Shown: positions 7,668 through 17,044 of the stretch, in pieces
How the letters are laid out: each line of letters begins with the position of its first letter
Numbering within the stretch: the first letter of the stretch is position 1
Source: Halobacillus karajensis
GTDB lineage: Bacteria; Bacillota; Bacilli; Bacillales; Halobacillaceae
DNA length: 64,000 bases
Direction: 5' to 3'
NCBI RefSeq assembly: GCF_900108515.1
Contig: NZ_FNWW01000003.1
Coordinates: forward strand, 124,001-188,000
Notes under the pieces: model-generated
The model's input: only the letters and a program-made list of their open reading frames with translations
What the model was told of the DNA's origin: nothing
The model's database searches: none
Program-made: the position numbers and the translations under genes

Positions 7668-9083
7668 ATGGAGAAAGATACGATTGTATTGCAGCAAAAA
7701 ATCATTCATTTCAAATCAGAGCTGGCGAAATATAAAGAAAAAGTAAGAGATTATCAAGAGAATTATCATTATGCTTTATTGACGAAATTGAAGAAAGAAA
7801 ATGCTGAACTATTGGAGCAGCAGGAAGAATTGCAAAAGGAAAAAAATATAGCCGTGGAAGAGTCGAATCGACGATTAAGAGGCATGGAGAATCAGCTCAG
7901 CATAAGCAAAAGACGAGAAGATCATCTTCAGGAAGAAGTTCAACGGTGGGAAGAAAAAGCGAATCGCTATCAAAAAACAATCACGGAGCTGTCTCAAAAT
8001 CTGGCTTCTGCTAAAAAAGAGATCTCCCATCATCAATACCTGGTTCAAAAAAAGGCAAAAGAACTGGATGAGACAAAAGCAGAATATAAGACCAAGGTCC
8101 AAGAATACGAAGAAAAAGCGGCGAATCACATCACCCGTATTGCAGACCTTTCGGAACAAAACCAATCACTTGAACAACAGCTGAATGAAGCCAAAACAGA
8201 TAGGGCAAGTATGGAGAAATCCATAAAGGTTCTCGAAAATAAAGCAGAAACAAAAGAAAAAGAGGCTTCCTCACTAAAAGAAACCTTACAGCAATCGGAA
8301 AATACATGTGAAAAGCTTAAGAAAAGCGGGGAAGAAAACGCGAAGAAGTTTCAAAAAGTGGAAGCCGCCTACCATTCCATCAAAGAGAAAAGTCAGCAAC
8401 AACAAAAACAGATCGAAACCCTTCAAAGAAAAAATGACAAGCAAGCGAATCGATTAGAGAAAGCGTTGGAGGAAAAAAATCATCTAGAAACAACTGTCCA
8501 GACCATTAAAAAAGAACTTCAAGAACGCATCGAGAAAAATAATTATTTTGAAGAAAGATTGCCGACACTACAAGATTCTCTGCAGCAATTGAAAGAGGAA
8601 CGGAAGGAACTGCTTAATCAGAAAAAAGCACAAGAAAAAATGGCAGTGCAATTAAAAGAAGAAAAGACCAACTATCAATCCCGAATTCAATCTTTTGAAG
8701 CGGAGAGTAAAGCATGGAAGCAAAAGCAGAAAGAATGGGAAAAGGCACGGGAGAATCTGGAGGAGAAACAGGCAGCTGTCCTATCAGAACTCAAGGAAAA
8801 GCAAGAACAAATCGATCATTTGAGAGAGTTAAATGCTAATTTACAAAAACAAAACCAAAAATACTTACAGTCTTTTTCTGAATTCAATGAGGAGTCCTCG
8901 AAAGATATTATCGGTTTCTTGGATGAACAGATGAAAAACATCCTTGGGCAGACGTTTGAATACGAAGAGGAATTGGATTCTAAAATTGTCTTCATGAAAT
9001 CCCTGGAAGAGAAAATAGAGCAGCTTGGAAAAGAAATACTGGAGTTAGAAGACGAACAAGACGGTCAAAACCCTGAGACTTGA
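7668..9083 (+). CDS. Long coiled-coil protein of unknown function
   Basis: The 471-residue protein is almost entirely predicted coiled coil (Lys/Glu/Gln heptads over roughly residues 5-400), with a short non-repetitive C-terminal segment and a final acidic helix. No signal peptide, membrane segment or enzymatic motif is seen. The ATG at 7668 follows TAGGAGG by 7 bases; the ATG at 7662 is too close to it. It is the last gene of the three-gene operon, and its stop lies inside the left arm and loop of the terminator hairpin. Such rods serve as scaffolds; together with the coiled-coil/JAMM pair upstream this suggests a structural assembly, possibly of spore or envelope. The length and heptads are seen; the role is inferred. 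Confidence 0.75.
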   Translation: MEKDTIVLQQKIIHFKSELAKYKEKVRDYQENYHYALLTKLKKENAELLEQQEELQKEKNIAVEESNRRLRGMENQLSISKRREDHLQEEVQRWEEKANRYQKTITELSQNLASAKKEISHHQYLVQKKAKELDETKAEYKTKVQEYEEKAANHITRIADLSEQNQSLEQQLNEAKTDRASMEKSIKVLENKAETKEKEASSLKETLQQSENTCEKLKKSGEENAKKFQKVEAAYHSIKEKSQQQQKQIETLQRKNDKQANRLEKALEEKNHLETTVQTIKKELQERIEKNNYFEERLPTLQDSLQQLKEERKELLNQKKAQEKMAVQLKEEKTNYQSRIQSFEAESKAWKQKQKEWEKARENLEEKQAAVLSELKEKQEQIDHLRELNANLQKQNQKYLQSFSEFNEESSKDIIGFLDEQMKNILGQTFEYEEELDSKIVFMKSLEEKIEQLGKEILELEDEQDGQNPET

Positions 9084-9104
9084 GCTCAGGGTTTTTTATT
9101 TTTT
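9067..9104 (+). terminator. Terminator overlapping the 3' end of the coiled-coil gene
   Basis: AAAACCCTGAG / CTCAGGGTTTT forms an 11-bp stem with a 7-nt loop followed by T runs. The last codons and the stop of the coiled-coil gene lie within the hairpin. Confidence 0.88.
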
Positions 9105-9197
9105 GTTTCTCGTAGGTTTGAATAGACGTTAGAGGAGGAAACGATTGATGAAAGGAACGAATGGAGAGTCATAACATGATGAGGGGAGAATCAAAGA

Positions 9198-10325
9198 ATG
9201 GAAGCAGTGAATCATTATTTTAAAGGAGCCTATGAAGAATCAAGAAAAGAATTCCGTCATTTACTTTCCCTTATCCAGTCAAAATGGCCCGGAGCTAAAC
9301 TATACACAAAGTTTATTGGGGAAGAAGAGGATAACACGATTGATGTTCTTTATGCTGAAGCCGATGAATCTAATCGCCAGGTCCTTTTCATGACTAGTGG
9401 GGAACATGGTATTGAGGGGTATGCGGGAGCCGCAGTCATTCGTTTGTTTGTGGAAGAATGGATCGAGGATATGGATCCTTCTGAAACTGGAATATGTCTT
9501 GTACACGCCATAAATCCTTGGGGAATGAGGAATTTCCGCAGGGTCACAGAAAATAATGTCGACTTAAATCGGAATTACTTTTTGAATCCCTCCGCTATCC
9601 CCCGGGATATCAATAGTATGTATGAAAAGGAATGCCATATTTTTCTGCCTGAACGTCCGGTGGAAAGCATTGAAAAAGAAAAAACGTCCCTCTATGAGTC
9701 GCTAAGTAAAGGCATGATGAAGGAAGGTTATAAAGGGATAAAACAGGCGAAAGGAATGGGACAATTTCAGTTTGAACGAGGCGTTTATTTCGGTGGAAAA
9801 GAAGAAGAACCATCAGTTACCTATATGAAATCGTGGCAGGAAACACTCCTTAACCGTTTTGATCGGATTGTGCACATGGACTGGCATACAGCTTTAGGTC
9901 CTTCAAATGAGGTGACGATGGTCATGTCAAAAGAAAATAAAAAACATGAAGAAGAGCTGATGGAATGGTATGGACTAAATAATATCCAAGTTTTTTCACC
10001 TGAAAAGGTTAAGGGGGATTCCACCAATTATTTCTATGAGTTAAAAAAGGAGAAGTTTCCCTCAAAACATCTGACCTCAGCTCTGTTTGAATTCGGTACT
10101 TTTGGAACCAGTCGGCAGGCAGAACTCCGGGAGTTCATCACGATTATTTTAGAAAATCAGCTGTATTGGGAAGGAACAAAGAATCACGAAAGCAGAGAGT
10201 GGATCAGGGGAGAATTCATGAATATGTTCTATCCTCAAGATAGGAATTGGAAAGAATCTGTTTTAATGGAAGCACGCAAGGCTATTCAATCCGTGCTTCG
10301 AGCGGAAGGGATCCTGCCTCGATAA
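9198..10325 (+). CDS. DUF2817/M14-like zinc peptidase family protein
   Basis: The 375-residue cytosolic protein has the pattern of the DUF2817 branch of the zinc carboxypeptidase (M14) clan. A TSGEHGIEGYAGAA block near residues 67-80 supplies the probable His and Glu zinc ligands, NVDLNRNY near residue 120 resembles the substrate-binding Asn-Arg motif, and HMDWHTALGP near residue 228 supplies the third His. The likely reaction is removal of an amino acid or acyl group from a small peptide or amide; the substrate is unknown. There is no signal peptide. The start follows AGGGGAG. It sits between the coiled-coil operon and pyruvate oxidase and is probably its own unit. Confidence 0.78.
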   Translation: MEAVNHYFKGAYEESRKEFRHLLSLIQSKWPGAKLYTKFIGEEEDNTIDVLYAEADESNRQVLFMTSGEHGIEGYAGAAVIRLFVEEWIEDMDPSETGICLVHAINPWGMRNFRRVTENNVDLNRNYFLNPSAIPRDINSMYEKECHIFLPERPVESIEKEKTSLYESLSKGMMKEGYKGIKQAKGMGQFQFERGVYFGGKEEEPSVTYMKSWQETLLNRFDRIVHMDWHTALGPSNEVTMVMSKENKKHEEELMEWYGLNNIQVFSPEKVKGDSTNYFYELKKEKFPSKHLTSALFEFGTFGTSRQAELREFITIILENQLYWEGTKNHESREWIRGEFMNMFYPQDRNWKESVLMEARKAIQSVLRAEGILPR

Positions 10326-10502
10326 ATCTATTGATGATGAGAAGGTATATGGAACTGAACCCTTCATGTTCCGTGGTTGTTTGGCGGACCTTCTTCTCGA
10401 GGATGCCGGGAGTTTATAAAAGGTGCTGTTTAAGAAAAGGATGAAAAGGATATAAGAAAGGTTAAGGGAAATAATTTAGTGGAATGGGAAAGGGTGATTT
10501 TG

Positions 10503-12224
10503 ATGTTCAATAAAAGAACAGGTGAAGTCCTGACACAGCAATTGATCAATTGGGGTGTCGATCACATATATGGGATGCCTGGAGATTCCATCAACGAGCT
10601 GATAGAAGATTTAAGAAAGAGGAAAGAAGAAATCGAATTTATTCAAGTGCGTCATGAAGAAACAGGCGCCCTCTCCGCTGCAGCCTATGCTAAATTAACA
10701 GGGAAAATCGGCGTTACAGCAGCCATTGCGGGCCCTGGAGCTGTCCATCTCCTGAATGGTCTTTACGATGCTAAAGCAGACAGTGCACCAGTACTGGCCA
10801 TTGTTGGACAAGTGCATAGTGAAGAAGTAGGAACCGGTGCTTTTCAAGAAATCAATCTTGAACGGATGTTTGATGATGTGGCGGTCTTTAATCGTCGGGC
10901 TGAAACGGAAGCACAGCTCCCCGACTTACTTAACCAGGCGATCAAAGAAGCTTACACCTATAAAGGAGTAGCGGTCCTCATCGTTCCAGATGACTTATTT
11001 GCTGCCAAACAGAAGGAAGAAGTGCGGCTTACTTCTGGGAAATATTACAAAGCGGAAGTGTCCCCTTCCCAAACACAGCTGAATGAAGCAAGACAATTGA
11101 TCGAAAACGCGGAAAAACCGATTATCCTTGCTGGTCAGGGTACACGACAAGCAAAAAATGAATTGATTGATTTTGCGGAAACTATCAAAGCCCCTGTCAT
11201 TTTAAGTTTGCTAGCGAAAGGCGTTATTCCCGATAATCATCCATATTGTCTTGGCCAGCTTGGGCAAATTGGAACGAAACCCGCTTACCATGCGATGAAA
11301 GAAACGGATTTGCTCATCCTCGTGGGCACCCAATTTCCATATAGAGATTTTCTTCCTGAGGATGTATCTGCGATCCAAATCGACAATAAGTCTGCACATT
11401 TAGGCAAATATTACCCGATTGAAGTTGGACTTCCTGGGGATAGCAAGGAAACCCTTTCCGCTTTAACTAAGCTCGTCCAATCTGTTGAAAAGAGGGCCTA
11501 CCTCGAGCATTATCAGGAAAAAATGAACGAATGGAGAATTGCCATCCAGGAAGAAAAACGTTCGACAGAAGATCCTCTTCATGCCCCTCAAGTAATGTAC
11601 GAACTTGAAAAACATGTGGAGCCTGGGGCGATCATCTCAGGGGACGTGGGGAATGTAACGGTTTGGTTAACCCGTTTTTTACATTTAGTCAACCAGAAGT
11701 TCATTTTATCAGGATGGTTGGCAACCATGGGAAGCGGCCTGCCTGGTGCCATTGCTGCAAAGAAAGCACATCCTGAGAAACAGGTCATTGGTGTAGCAGG
11801 TGATGGCGGATTTTCAATGGTTATGCATGATTTTGTAACGGCTGTTAAATACAACCTTCCGATTAAAATGATTGTCCTAAACAATAGCAAGATCGGGATG
11901 ATTAAATATGAGCAAGAACAAATGGGGCATCTGAATTATGTTACGAACTTAGGAGAAGTGGACTTTGCTAAGTTTGCAGAAGCCTGTGGAGGGGAAGGAA
12001 TCCGTATTGAATCCTATGAGGAACTAGAATCAAAAATGAAACAGGCTTTTATATCGGATCAGCCGGTTCTTGTTGATGTAGTTATCGAAGATCAAGCGCC
12101 TTTACCTGGAAAAATCGAATATCAGTCTGCTGTTAACTTTTCGAAATATATTATTAAAGAGTTTTTTGAATCAGGCAACCTCGATCTGCCTGATATGGTA
12201 AAAGCATTGAAGCGTTTGAGGTAA
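10503..12224 (+). CDS. Pyruvate oxidase, thiamine pyrophosphate dependent
   Basis: Cytosolic ThDP/FAD enzyme of the pyruvate oxidase/acetolactate synthase superfamily, closest in layout to YdaP/PoxB/SpxB. It would oxidise pyruvate to acetate or acetyl phosphate with an acceptor or oxygen. The protein is 573 residues. The N-terminal PYR domain has the ThDP glutamate in RHEETGA near residue 50. A central FAD/NAD-type domain follows. The C-terminal PP domain shows GDGGFSMVMHDF plus LNNSKIGM near residues 430-465. The ATG at 10503 has AAGGGTG before it; the upstream GTG lacks one. It forms another pyruvate-consuming branch beside PDH and PycA. Substrate assignment within the family is inference. 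Confidence 0.85.
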   Translation: MFNKRTGEVLTQQLINWGVDHIYGMPGDSINELIEDLRKRKEEIEFIQVRHEETGALSAAAYAKLTGKIGVTAAIAGPGAVHLLNGLYDAKADSAPVLAIVGQVHSEEVGTGAFQEINLERMFDDVAVFNRRAETEAQLPDLLNQAIKEAYTYKGVAVLIVPDDLFAAKQKEEVRLTSGKYYKAEVSPSQTQLNEARQLIENAEKPIILAGQGTRQAKNELIDFAETIKAPVILSLLAKGVIPDNHPYCLGQLGQIGTKPAYHAMKETDLLILVGTQFPYRDFLPEDVSAIQIDNKSAHLGKYYPIEVGLPGDSKETLSALTKLVQSVEKRAYLEHYQEKMNEWRIAIQEEKRSTEDPLHAPQVMYELEKHVEPGAIISGDVGNVTVWLTRFLHLVNQKFILSGWLATMGSGLPGAIAAKKAHPEKQVIGVAGDGGFSMVMHDFVTAVKYNLPIKMIVLNNSKIGMIKYEQEQMGHLNYVTNLGEVDFAKFAEACGGEGIRIESYEELESKMKQAFISDQPVLVDVVIEDQAPLPGKIEYQSAVNFSKYIIKEFFESGNLDLPDMVKALKRLR

Positions 12225-12229
12225 AAAAG

Positions 12230-12272
12230 AAAAAGAACCCGCTGGGATATTATCCCAGCGGGTTCTTTTTAT
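12230..12272. terminator. Bidirectional terminator between pyruvate oxidase and rnjA
   Basis: A perfect 18-bp stem, AAAAAGAACCCGCTGGGA with its complement, and a 5-nt loop are flanked by A and T runs on both sides. It serves the two convergent units. Confidence 0.93.
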
Positions 12273-12274
12273 AC

Positions 12275-13945
12275 TTACACTTCCATGATGATTGGGAGAA
12301 TCATCGGACGACGCTTGGTTTTTTCGAACAAGAACGGTGCGATGGTGTCCGTAATCTCATTCTTAATTTCAGACCATTGGGTCGTACGACGTTCCATAAC
12401 TTTTTCAACATGGGAGCTGACAAGTTTTTGTGCTTCTTTAATTAAGTCCTCTGATTCTCTCATGTAAACAAATCCACGAGAGATAATGTCAGGACCTGAT
12501 GCAATCTTGAATTCCTTCATATTTATGCTGACCACGACAATGACAAGTCCTTCTTCTGAAAGGATACGGCGGTCACGAAGAACAATGTTTCCAATATCTC
12601 CGATTCCACTGCCATCTACGTAGACAGAGCCGGACGGGATTTTACCAGCGACACTTGCTTCTTCTTTACCAAGGGCTAATACATCACCATTATCCATGAC
12701 GAAGCAGTTCTCAGGTTCCACTCCACAATCGTGGCTCAGTTTTACGTGTTCTTTCAACATGCGGTATTCACCATGAATCGGCATGAAGAATTTTGGTTGG
12801 ATTAAACGAAGCATTAGCTTCATTTCTTCTTGGCTTCCGTGTCCTGAGGTGTGGATATCATTCAATGGGCCGTGGATGACATCTGCACCGGCGCGGTACA
12901 ATTTATTAATCGTACGGCTGACACTGATCGTGTTTCCAGGGATTGGGGAAGAAGAGAACACGACGGTGTCGCCAGGTTGAATTTGAATTTGGCGGTGAGT
13001 ACCGTTGGCAATTCTCGACAGGGCAGCCATTGGTTCACCTTGAGAGCCTGTACAAAGGATCACGACTTCATTTGCTGGAAGCCTATTGATCTGTTGGGCA
13101 TCAATGAATGTATCCTTAGGGGCACGGATATATCCAAGTTCCTGACCGATTCGAATGGCAGATTCCATACTACGGCCAAATACAGCGACCTTACGACCGT
13201 TTTTAACGGCAGATTCCACGACCTGCTGTAAGCGGTGAATGTTGGAAGCAAACGTGGCAAAGATCAAACGACCATCGTCCATACGCGTAAAGATATCGTC
13301 GATGCTTTGTCCAACCACTCGTTCTGATTTTGTAAAACCAGGAACTTCTGCATTGGTGCTGTCTGATAATAGGGCGAGAACGCCTTCTTTACCGATTTCA
13401 GCCATTTTAGCTAAATCAGCTGGTTCTCCTACAGGTGTAAAGTCAAACTTAAAGTCACCTGTGTGTACAACGTTTCCTGGTGGAGTTTTAACGACAACTC
13501 CATAAGAATCAGGAATACTGTGCGTTGTACGGAAGAAAGATACGGATGTTTTACGGAATTTGATGACATCATCTTCCTGGATGGTGTTCAGTTTCGCATT
13601 CCGTAAAAGACCGTGTTCATCCAATTTGTTACGCAGAAGGCCGATAGCCAGTTTCCCAGCATAAATGGGGATGTTGATTTCGCGTAACAAGTAGGGAATA
13701 CCGCCAATATGGTCTTCGTGACCATGTGTGATGAATAGTCCTTTGATTTTATCTTGGTTTTGAACAAGGTACGTATAGTCCGGGATGACATAGTCGATAC
13801 CGAGCAACTCGTCTTCCGGGAATTTAATTCCTGCATCAATGAGGATGATTTCGTCTTGGAATTGTACACCGTACGTATTTTTACCGATCTCACCGAGTCC
13901 GCCAAGGGCAAATACGGCTGTCTGATCATTCTTAACGAATTTCAT
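12275..13945 (-). CDS. rnjA: Ribonuclease J1
   Basis: Metallo-beta-lactamase/beta-CASP ribonuclease with 5'-3' exo- and endonuclease activity, central to mRNA decay and rRNA maturation. The 556 residues match the family length. The zinc-binding motif HGHEDHIGG is near residues 74-82, the beta-CASP domain covers about 210-360 (SDSTNAE, FGRSM), [12 protein letters not shown] is near 360-370, and a C-terminal dimerisation domain follows. It begins three bases after the rpoY stop, forming the conserved rpoY-rnjA operon. Transcription ends at the strong bidirectional terminator. Confidence 0.96.
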   Translation of the reverse strand: MKFVKNDQTAVFALGGLGEIGKNTYGVQFQDEIILIDAGIKFPEDELLGIDYVIPDYTYLVQNQDKIKGLFITHGHEDHIGGIPYLLREINIPIYAGKLAIGLLRNKLDEHGLLRNAKLNTIQEDDVIKFRKTSVSFFRTTHSIPDSYGVVVKTPPGNVVHTGDFKFDFTPVGEPADLAKMAEIGKEGVLALLSDSTNAEVPGFTKSERVVGQSIDDIFTRMDDGRLIFATFASNIHRLQQVVESAVKNGRKVAVFGRSMESAIRIGQELGYIRAPKDTFIDAQQINRLPANEVVILCTGSQGEPMAALSRIANGTHRQIQIQPGDTVVFSSSPIPGNTISVSRTINKLYRAGADVIHGPLNDIHTSGHGSQEEMKLMLRLIQPKFFMPIHGEYRMLKEHVKLSHDCGVEPENCFVMDNGDVLALGKEEASVAGKIPSGSVYVDGSGIGDIGNIVLRDRRILSEEGLVIVVVSINMKEFKIASGPDIISRGFVYMRESEDLIKEAQKLVSSHVEKVMERRTTQWSEIKNEITDTIAPFLFEKTKRRPMILPIIMEV

Positions 13946-13948
13946 CGG

Positions 13949-14158
13949 TTACAAGCTCTCCACTTTATAATTTTCGGATTGCTTTTCATATTCCAGGTGA
14001 TCCTCATCAAGCACCTGAATATATTCAATATTGAATCCTTCATTTTTTAATTTTTCACGAACTTGTCTTTCTGTTTCCGCTTCCACGTATAGGCTTTCTG
14101 TACGCTCGCGGACAGGAACTTCACTCGCCTGTTCCTGATATAGTACTTTAAATATCAT
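13949..14158 (-). CDS. rpoY: RNA polymerase epsilon subunit
   Basis: Small accessory RNA polymerase subunit (YkzG/DUF1447) of 69 residues, the same length as in B. subtilis. It begins MIFKVLYQ and has the charged central block typical of the family. The ATG at 14158 follows TAGGAG; longer upstream frames have no ribosome site. It is the first gene of the rpoY-rnjA operon. The family binds near the polymerase jaws and is non-essential. Confidence 0.93.
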   Translation of the reverse strand: MIFKVLYQEQASEVPVRERTESLYVEAETERQVREKLKNEGFNIEYIQVLDEDHLEYEKQSENYKVESL

Positions 14159-14285
14159 TACTCTATCGCTCCTAACTAGATATAATTTCCACATTCTTGT
14201 CCTGTCATCATCATAGCACGTTTTATAACCTGTATGGTAATGATAACGGTATGTGCAGGTGCTCGGTACACCCTTAAACAATGAT

Positions 14286-14363
14286 TTACGCGTATGTTTT
14301 TCGTTTCATAATGTTTTTCCAACGTTTTCTAAGCTTCCTTCGTAGACGCTTCATCATTTGCAT
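14286..14363 (-). CDS. Candidate 25-residue highly basic peptide
   Basis: A 25-codon frame begins with ATG about 4 bases after AAAGGGG and encodes [17 protein letters not shown], followed by a further short basic tail. Eleven of the 25 residues are Lys or Arg. It lies about 130 bases upstream of rpoY on the same strand, after a possible -10 TATACT (14427-14432, minus strand). It could be a leader or regulatory peptide, a membrane-active or nucleic-acid-binding peptide, or chance. The internal ATG pair (residues 3-4) offers better ribosome spacing. No family was recognised. Confidence 0.35.
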   Translation of the reverse strand: MQMMKRLRRKLRKRWKNIMKRKTYA

Positions 14364-14597
14364 CTATCCCCTTTCATCAAATGAAGAAAACATAAAACGT
14401 TAAACCGCCCAATCCCTGTTACCTCTAGTATAATACGGTTTGTGGAAGAATGAAACATTTACATATTATATTTTATATATATCGTTTGTTTTTCTTCTCA
14501 AACCTATCCACTCATGCTACAGTATAGCCAAAGAAAAGGGTATGCTATGATACATATAGAAAAATTGTATATCGCTATTTTTAGGAGGAACCAAGTT

Positions 14598-15374
14598 ATG
14601 ACGAAGAAAATTGCGCTGTTTGACATTGATGGTACGTTACTTGACCATGATAAAAAATTACCGGAAAAGACGAAAACAGCTATCCAGGCTTTAAAAGAAG
14701 AGGGCGTTTTTTGTGCGATTGCTACAGGGCGAGCTCCGTTCATGTATAAAAAATTGAGAGAGGAACTTGGAATCGATTCCTTTGTGAGCTTCAATGGGCA
14801 GTATGTTGTTTTTGAAGGCCAAGAAGTGTACAATAATCCACTTTCAGAACCTGAACTGGAAAGACTTCACAACCATGCGGAAGGGAACGACCATCCTATG
14901 GTATTTATGAACCACGAGGAAATGAAGGCATCTGTTCCCGATCATAATCATATCGAGGAAAGCTTGGGCACATTGTACATTGATCACCCGAGTGCAGACG
15001 CCTCTTTTTTTAGGGGAAGGAAGATTTATCAAGCGCTTTTATTCTGTGAAGGCGATGAAATAGAAGAGTACCGCGAAGCTTATGATGCTTTCGATTATAT
15101 TCGCTGGCACCCAGTATCTTGTGACGTCTTGCCAAAAGGTGGTTCCAAAGCGGAAGGGATTAAAAAACTTGTGGAAGCGGCAGGTCTTCATATGGAAGAT
15201 ACTTACGCGTTCGGGGATGGACTCAATGACATTGAAATGATTCGCGAAGTAGGGACAGGCATCGCAATGGGAAATGCCGTGTCAGAAACGAAAGCAGTCA
15301 GTGATTTTGTTACGAAAGACGTGGCTGAGGATGGGATAGCTCATGCCATATATGAGCTTGGATTGTTAAAGTAA
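14598..15374 (+). CDS. ykrA: HAD superfamily phosphatase, Cof type
   Basis: Cytosolic haloacid dehalogenase-fold hydrolase of the Cof/YkrA class, which removes phosphate from sugar phosphates or flavin/nucleotide intermediates. It is 258 residues. Motif I is DIDGTLLD near residues 8-15, motif II lies around ATGR near 42-45, a type C2 cap is in the middle, and motif IV GDGLNDIEM is near residues 206-214. The ATG at 14598 follows TAGGAGG; earlier in-frame starts lack a site. Position between rnjA/rpoY and def matches ykrA. Substrate unknown. Confidence 0.88.
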   Translation: MTKKIALFDIDGTLLDHDKKLPEKTKTAIQALKEEGVFCAIATGRAPFMYKKLREELGIDSFVSFNGQYVVFEGQEVYNNPLSEPELERLHNHAEGNDHPMVFMNHEEMKASVPDHNHIEESLGTLYIDHPSADASFFRGRKIYQALLFCEGDEIEEYREAYDAFDYIRWHPVSCDVLPKGGSKAEGIKKLVEAAGLHMEDTYAFGDGLNDIEMIREVGTGIAMGNAVSETKAVSDFVTKDVAEDGIAHAIYELGLLK

Positions 15375-15428
15375 ACCAGGTGCATCGCTTCCTTACTTAG
15401 AAGGAAAATGGCCCAGTAAGGTATATAA

Positions 15429-15462
15429 AAAAGCTCCACCGCTTAAACGGTGGAGCTTTTTA
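15429..15462. terminator. Bidirectional terminator between ykrA and def
   Basis: A perfect 13-bp stem AAAAGCTCCACCG / CGGTGGAGCTTTT has a 6-nt loop and A/T flanks. It serves convergent genes. Confidence 0.92.
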
Positions 15463-15510
15463 TGATTTACTTATTATTAATAGAAGGTGATGGGGTCCGG
15501 TTGTAAGGTC

Positions 15511-16065
15511 TTAACGGTCAGCCGGGGTCGCACCTTCCGGCTCTTTGAAAGGGTTCTCTTGATTAATATGATCGTAGAACATGATGCCATGTAAATGGTC
15601 GATTTCATGCTGAAAAACGATGGCAGCGTAATCTTTTAACCTTAATTTCACTTCATTTCCCTCAAGATCTGTCGCTTTAACCGTAATTCTGCGATACCTC
15701 GGAACATAGCCAGGCACTTCACGATCAACGGAGAGGCAGCCTTCTCCTGTAGATAGATACGTCTTTTCAACAGAATGACTGACAATGCGGGGGTTGAACA
15801 AGCCATAACTGTATAGGCGGTCTTTCAAATCAGTAAAGTGAACCGCAAGCATGCGCTTGTTTACATTAATTTGAGGAGCAGCCAATCCAACACCTGGACG
15901 AAGGCCGTACCGTTCACATACCTTCTCATCCTGACTGTTTTTTAAGTATTGAATCATTTCTTCTAATGTTTTTTTGTCCTCTTCGGAAGGGGGGAGGGGA
16001 ACCTCTTCGGTTACTTTGCGCAATGCGGGGTGCCCTTCACGGACAATATCGTCCATTGTAATCAT
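15511..16065 (-). CDS. defB: Peptide deformylase
   Basis: Metalloenzyme that removes the N-formyl group from nascent proteins. The 184 residues match the length of B. subtilis YkrB/DefB. Three signature motifs are present: GVGLAAPQI near residue 60, EGCLS near 110 (metal-binding Cys) and QHEIDHLHG near 154 (two metal His plus catalytic Glu). The insertion between motifs is the Gram-positive type 2 form. It has an AAAGGATG ribosome site and lies alone, convergent with ykrA and divergent from ykyA, as in B. subtilis. Confidence 0.95.
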   Translation of the reverse strand: MITMDDIVREGHPALRKVTEEVPLPPSEEDKKTLEEMIQYLKNSQDEKVCERYGLRPGVGLAAPQINVNKRMLAVHFTDLKDRLYSYGLFNPRIVSHSVEKTYLSTGEGCLSVDREVPGYVPRYRRITVKATDLEGNEVKLRLKDYAAIVFQHEIDHLHGIMFYDHINQENPFKEPEGATPADR

Positions 16066-16310
16066 AAAACAACATCCTTTCTGCCTGAAACATTTTTCTA
16101 AGAAGCTCTAATAAACATGGACCTACGTTTTATTTTATCTATTAAATTTCACATGACTAGTGATAGAGCTCTTTATAATAAACCTTAACTCGCTCATGTC
16201 AATGGTAACATATGTGAAAAAAGGTTCTTTTCATTTAATATCATTTATTATACTATTGTAGATACGTCTAGATTACAATAATGTTTCACGGAATTCGAGG
16301 GGGAAAAGTT

Positions 16311-17009
16311 GTGCGATTACATATTTTTGCGGCGCTTTTGGCAACGGCAGCTTTTTTATCTGCCTGTACGGGTCAGTCGGCAGAAGAAGAGATTTATGAT
16401 CATCTGGAAAAAGCGGTCACGTTAGAAGATACGTTCCGGGAGCAACAACAGCCAATGGTGGAACTTGAAACAAAAGAACAACAATTATATGAAGAAATCA
16501 TCAACTTGAATATGGACCAGATCGATGAAATTAAAGAAAAATCACAGCAAGCAGCTAAAATCGTAGAAGAAAGAAAAGAAAAACTGGATCTTGAAAAAGA
16601 GAGCATTGATGCAGCAAAAGAAGAATTCGATAAAATCGAATCTCCCGTGAATGATTTAGATGAAGAAAAAGAAGAAGCGAAAGTGAAAGCAGAGGAATTG
16701 GTCGAAACAATGGATGCAAGATACGAGGCGTATCAAAATCTTTATACGGCTTATGACGAAGCTCTCACCCTTGATAAAGAATTGTATGATATGATGCAGG
16801 ACGAAGAGTTGACGGAAGAACAGCTCCAAGATCAAATAGATCAAGTTAATCAGAAATACAATGAAGTGATGGAACACAATGAAAGTTTCAATAAACACAC
16901 CGAATCGTATAATCAATTAAAAAAAGAATTGTATGAGGCTATGGATCTTGATGTAAGCTATCAAGAACAAGACGAGTCCTCAGCTTCAGAAGATAAAAAA
17001 GAAGAATAG
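16311..17009 (+). CDS. ykyA: Putative cell-wall binding lipoprotein YkyA
   Basis: Exported lipoprotein of the YkyA family, about 232 residues. A GTG start at 16311 follows GGGGGAAAA and gives a short basic N-terminus, a hydrophobic core and the lipobox LSAC (Cys at about residue 19). The mature part is highly acidic and almost wholly helical or coiled coil. Position between def and pdhA is the B. subtilis location. Function is not established; family annotation suggests cell-wall association. The acidic composition fits a halophile surface protein. Confidence 0.85.
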   Translation: MRLHIFAALLATAAFLSACTGQSAEEEIYDHLEKAVTLEDTFREQQQPMVELETKEQQLYEEIINLNMDQIDEIKEKSQQAAKIVEERKEKLDLEKESIDAAKEEFDKIESPVNDLDEEKEEAKVKAEELVETMDARYEAYQNLYTAYDEALTLDKELYDMMQDEELTEEQLQDQIDQVNQKYNEVMEHNESFNKHTESYNQLKKELYEAMDLDVSYQEQDESSASEDKKEE

Positions 17010-17014
17010 GGAAG

Positions 17015-17044
17015 AACCGTTGACAAATGTCGACGGTTTTTTGA
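17015..17044 (+). terminator. Terminator after ykyA
   Basis: AACCGTTGAC / GTCGACGGTT (one G-T pair) with a 4-nt loop is followed by TTTTTGATTTG. Confidence 0.75.

Noticed and set aside
10247-10444. Open frame overlapping the end of the DUF2817 gene
   Set aside because: Out-of-frame shadow of the real gene plus intergenic sequence.
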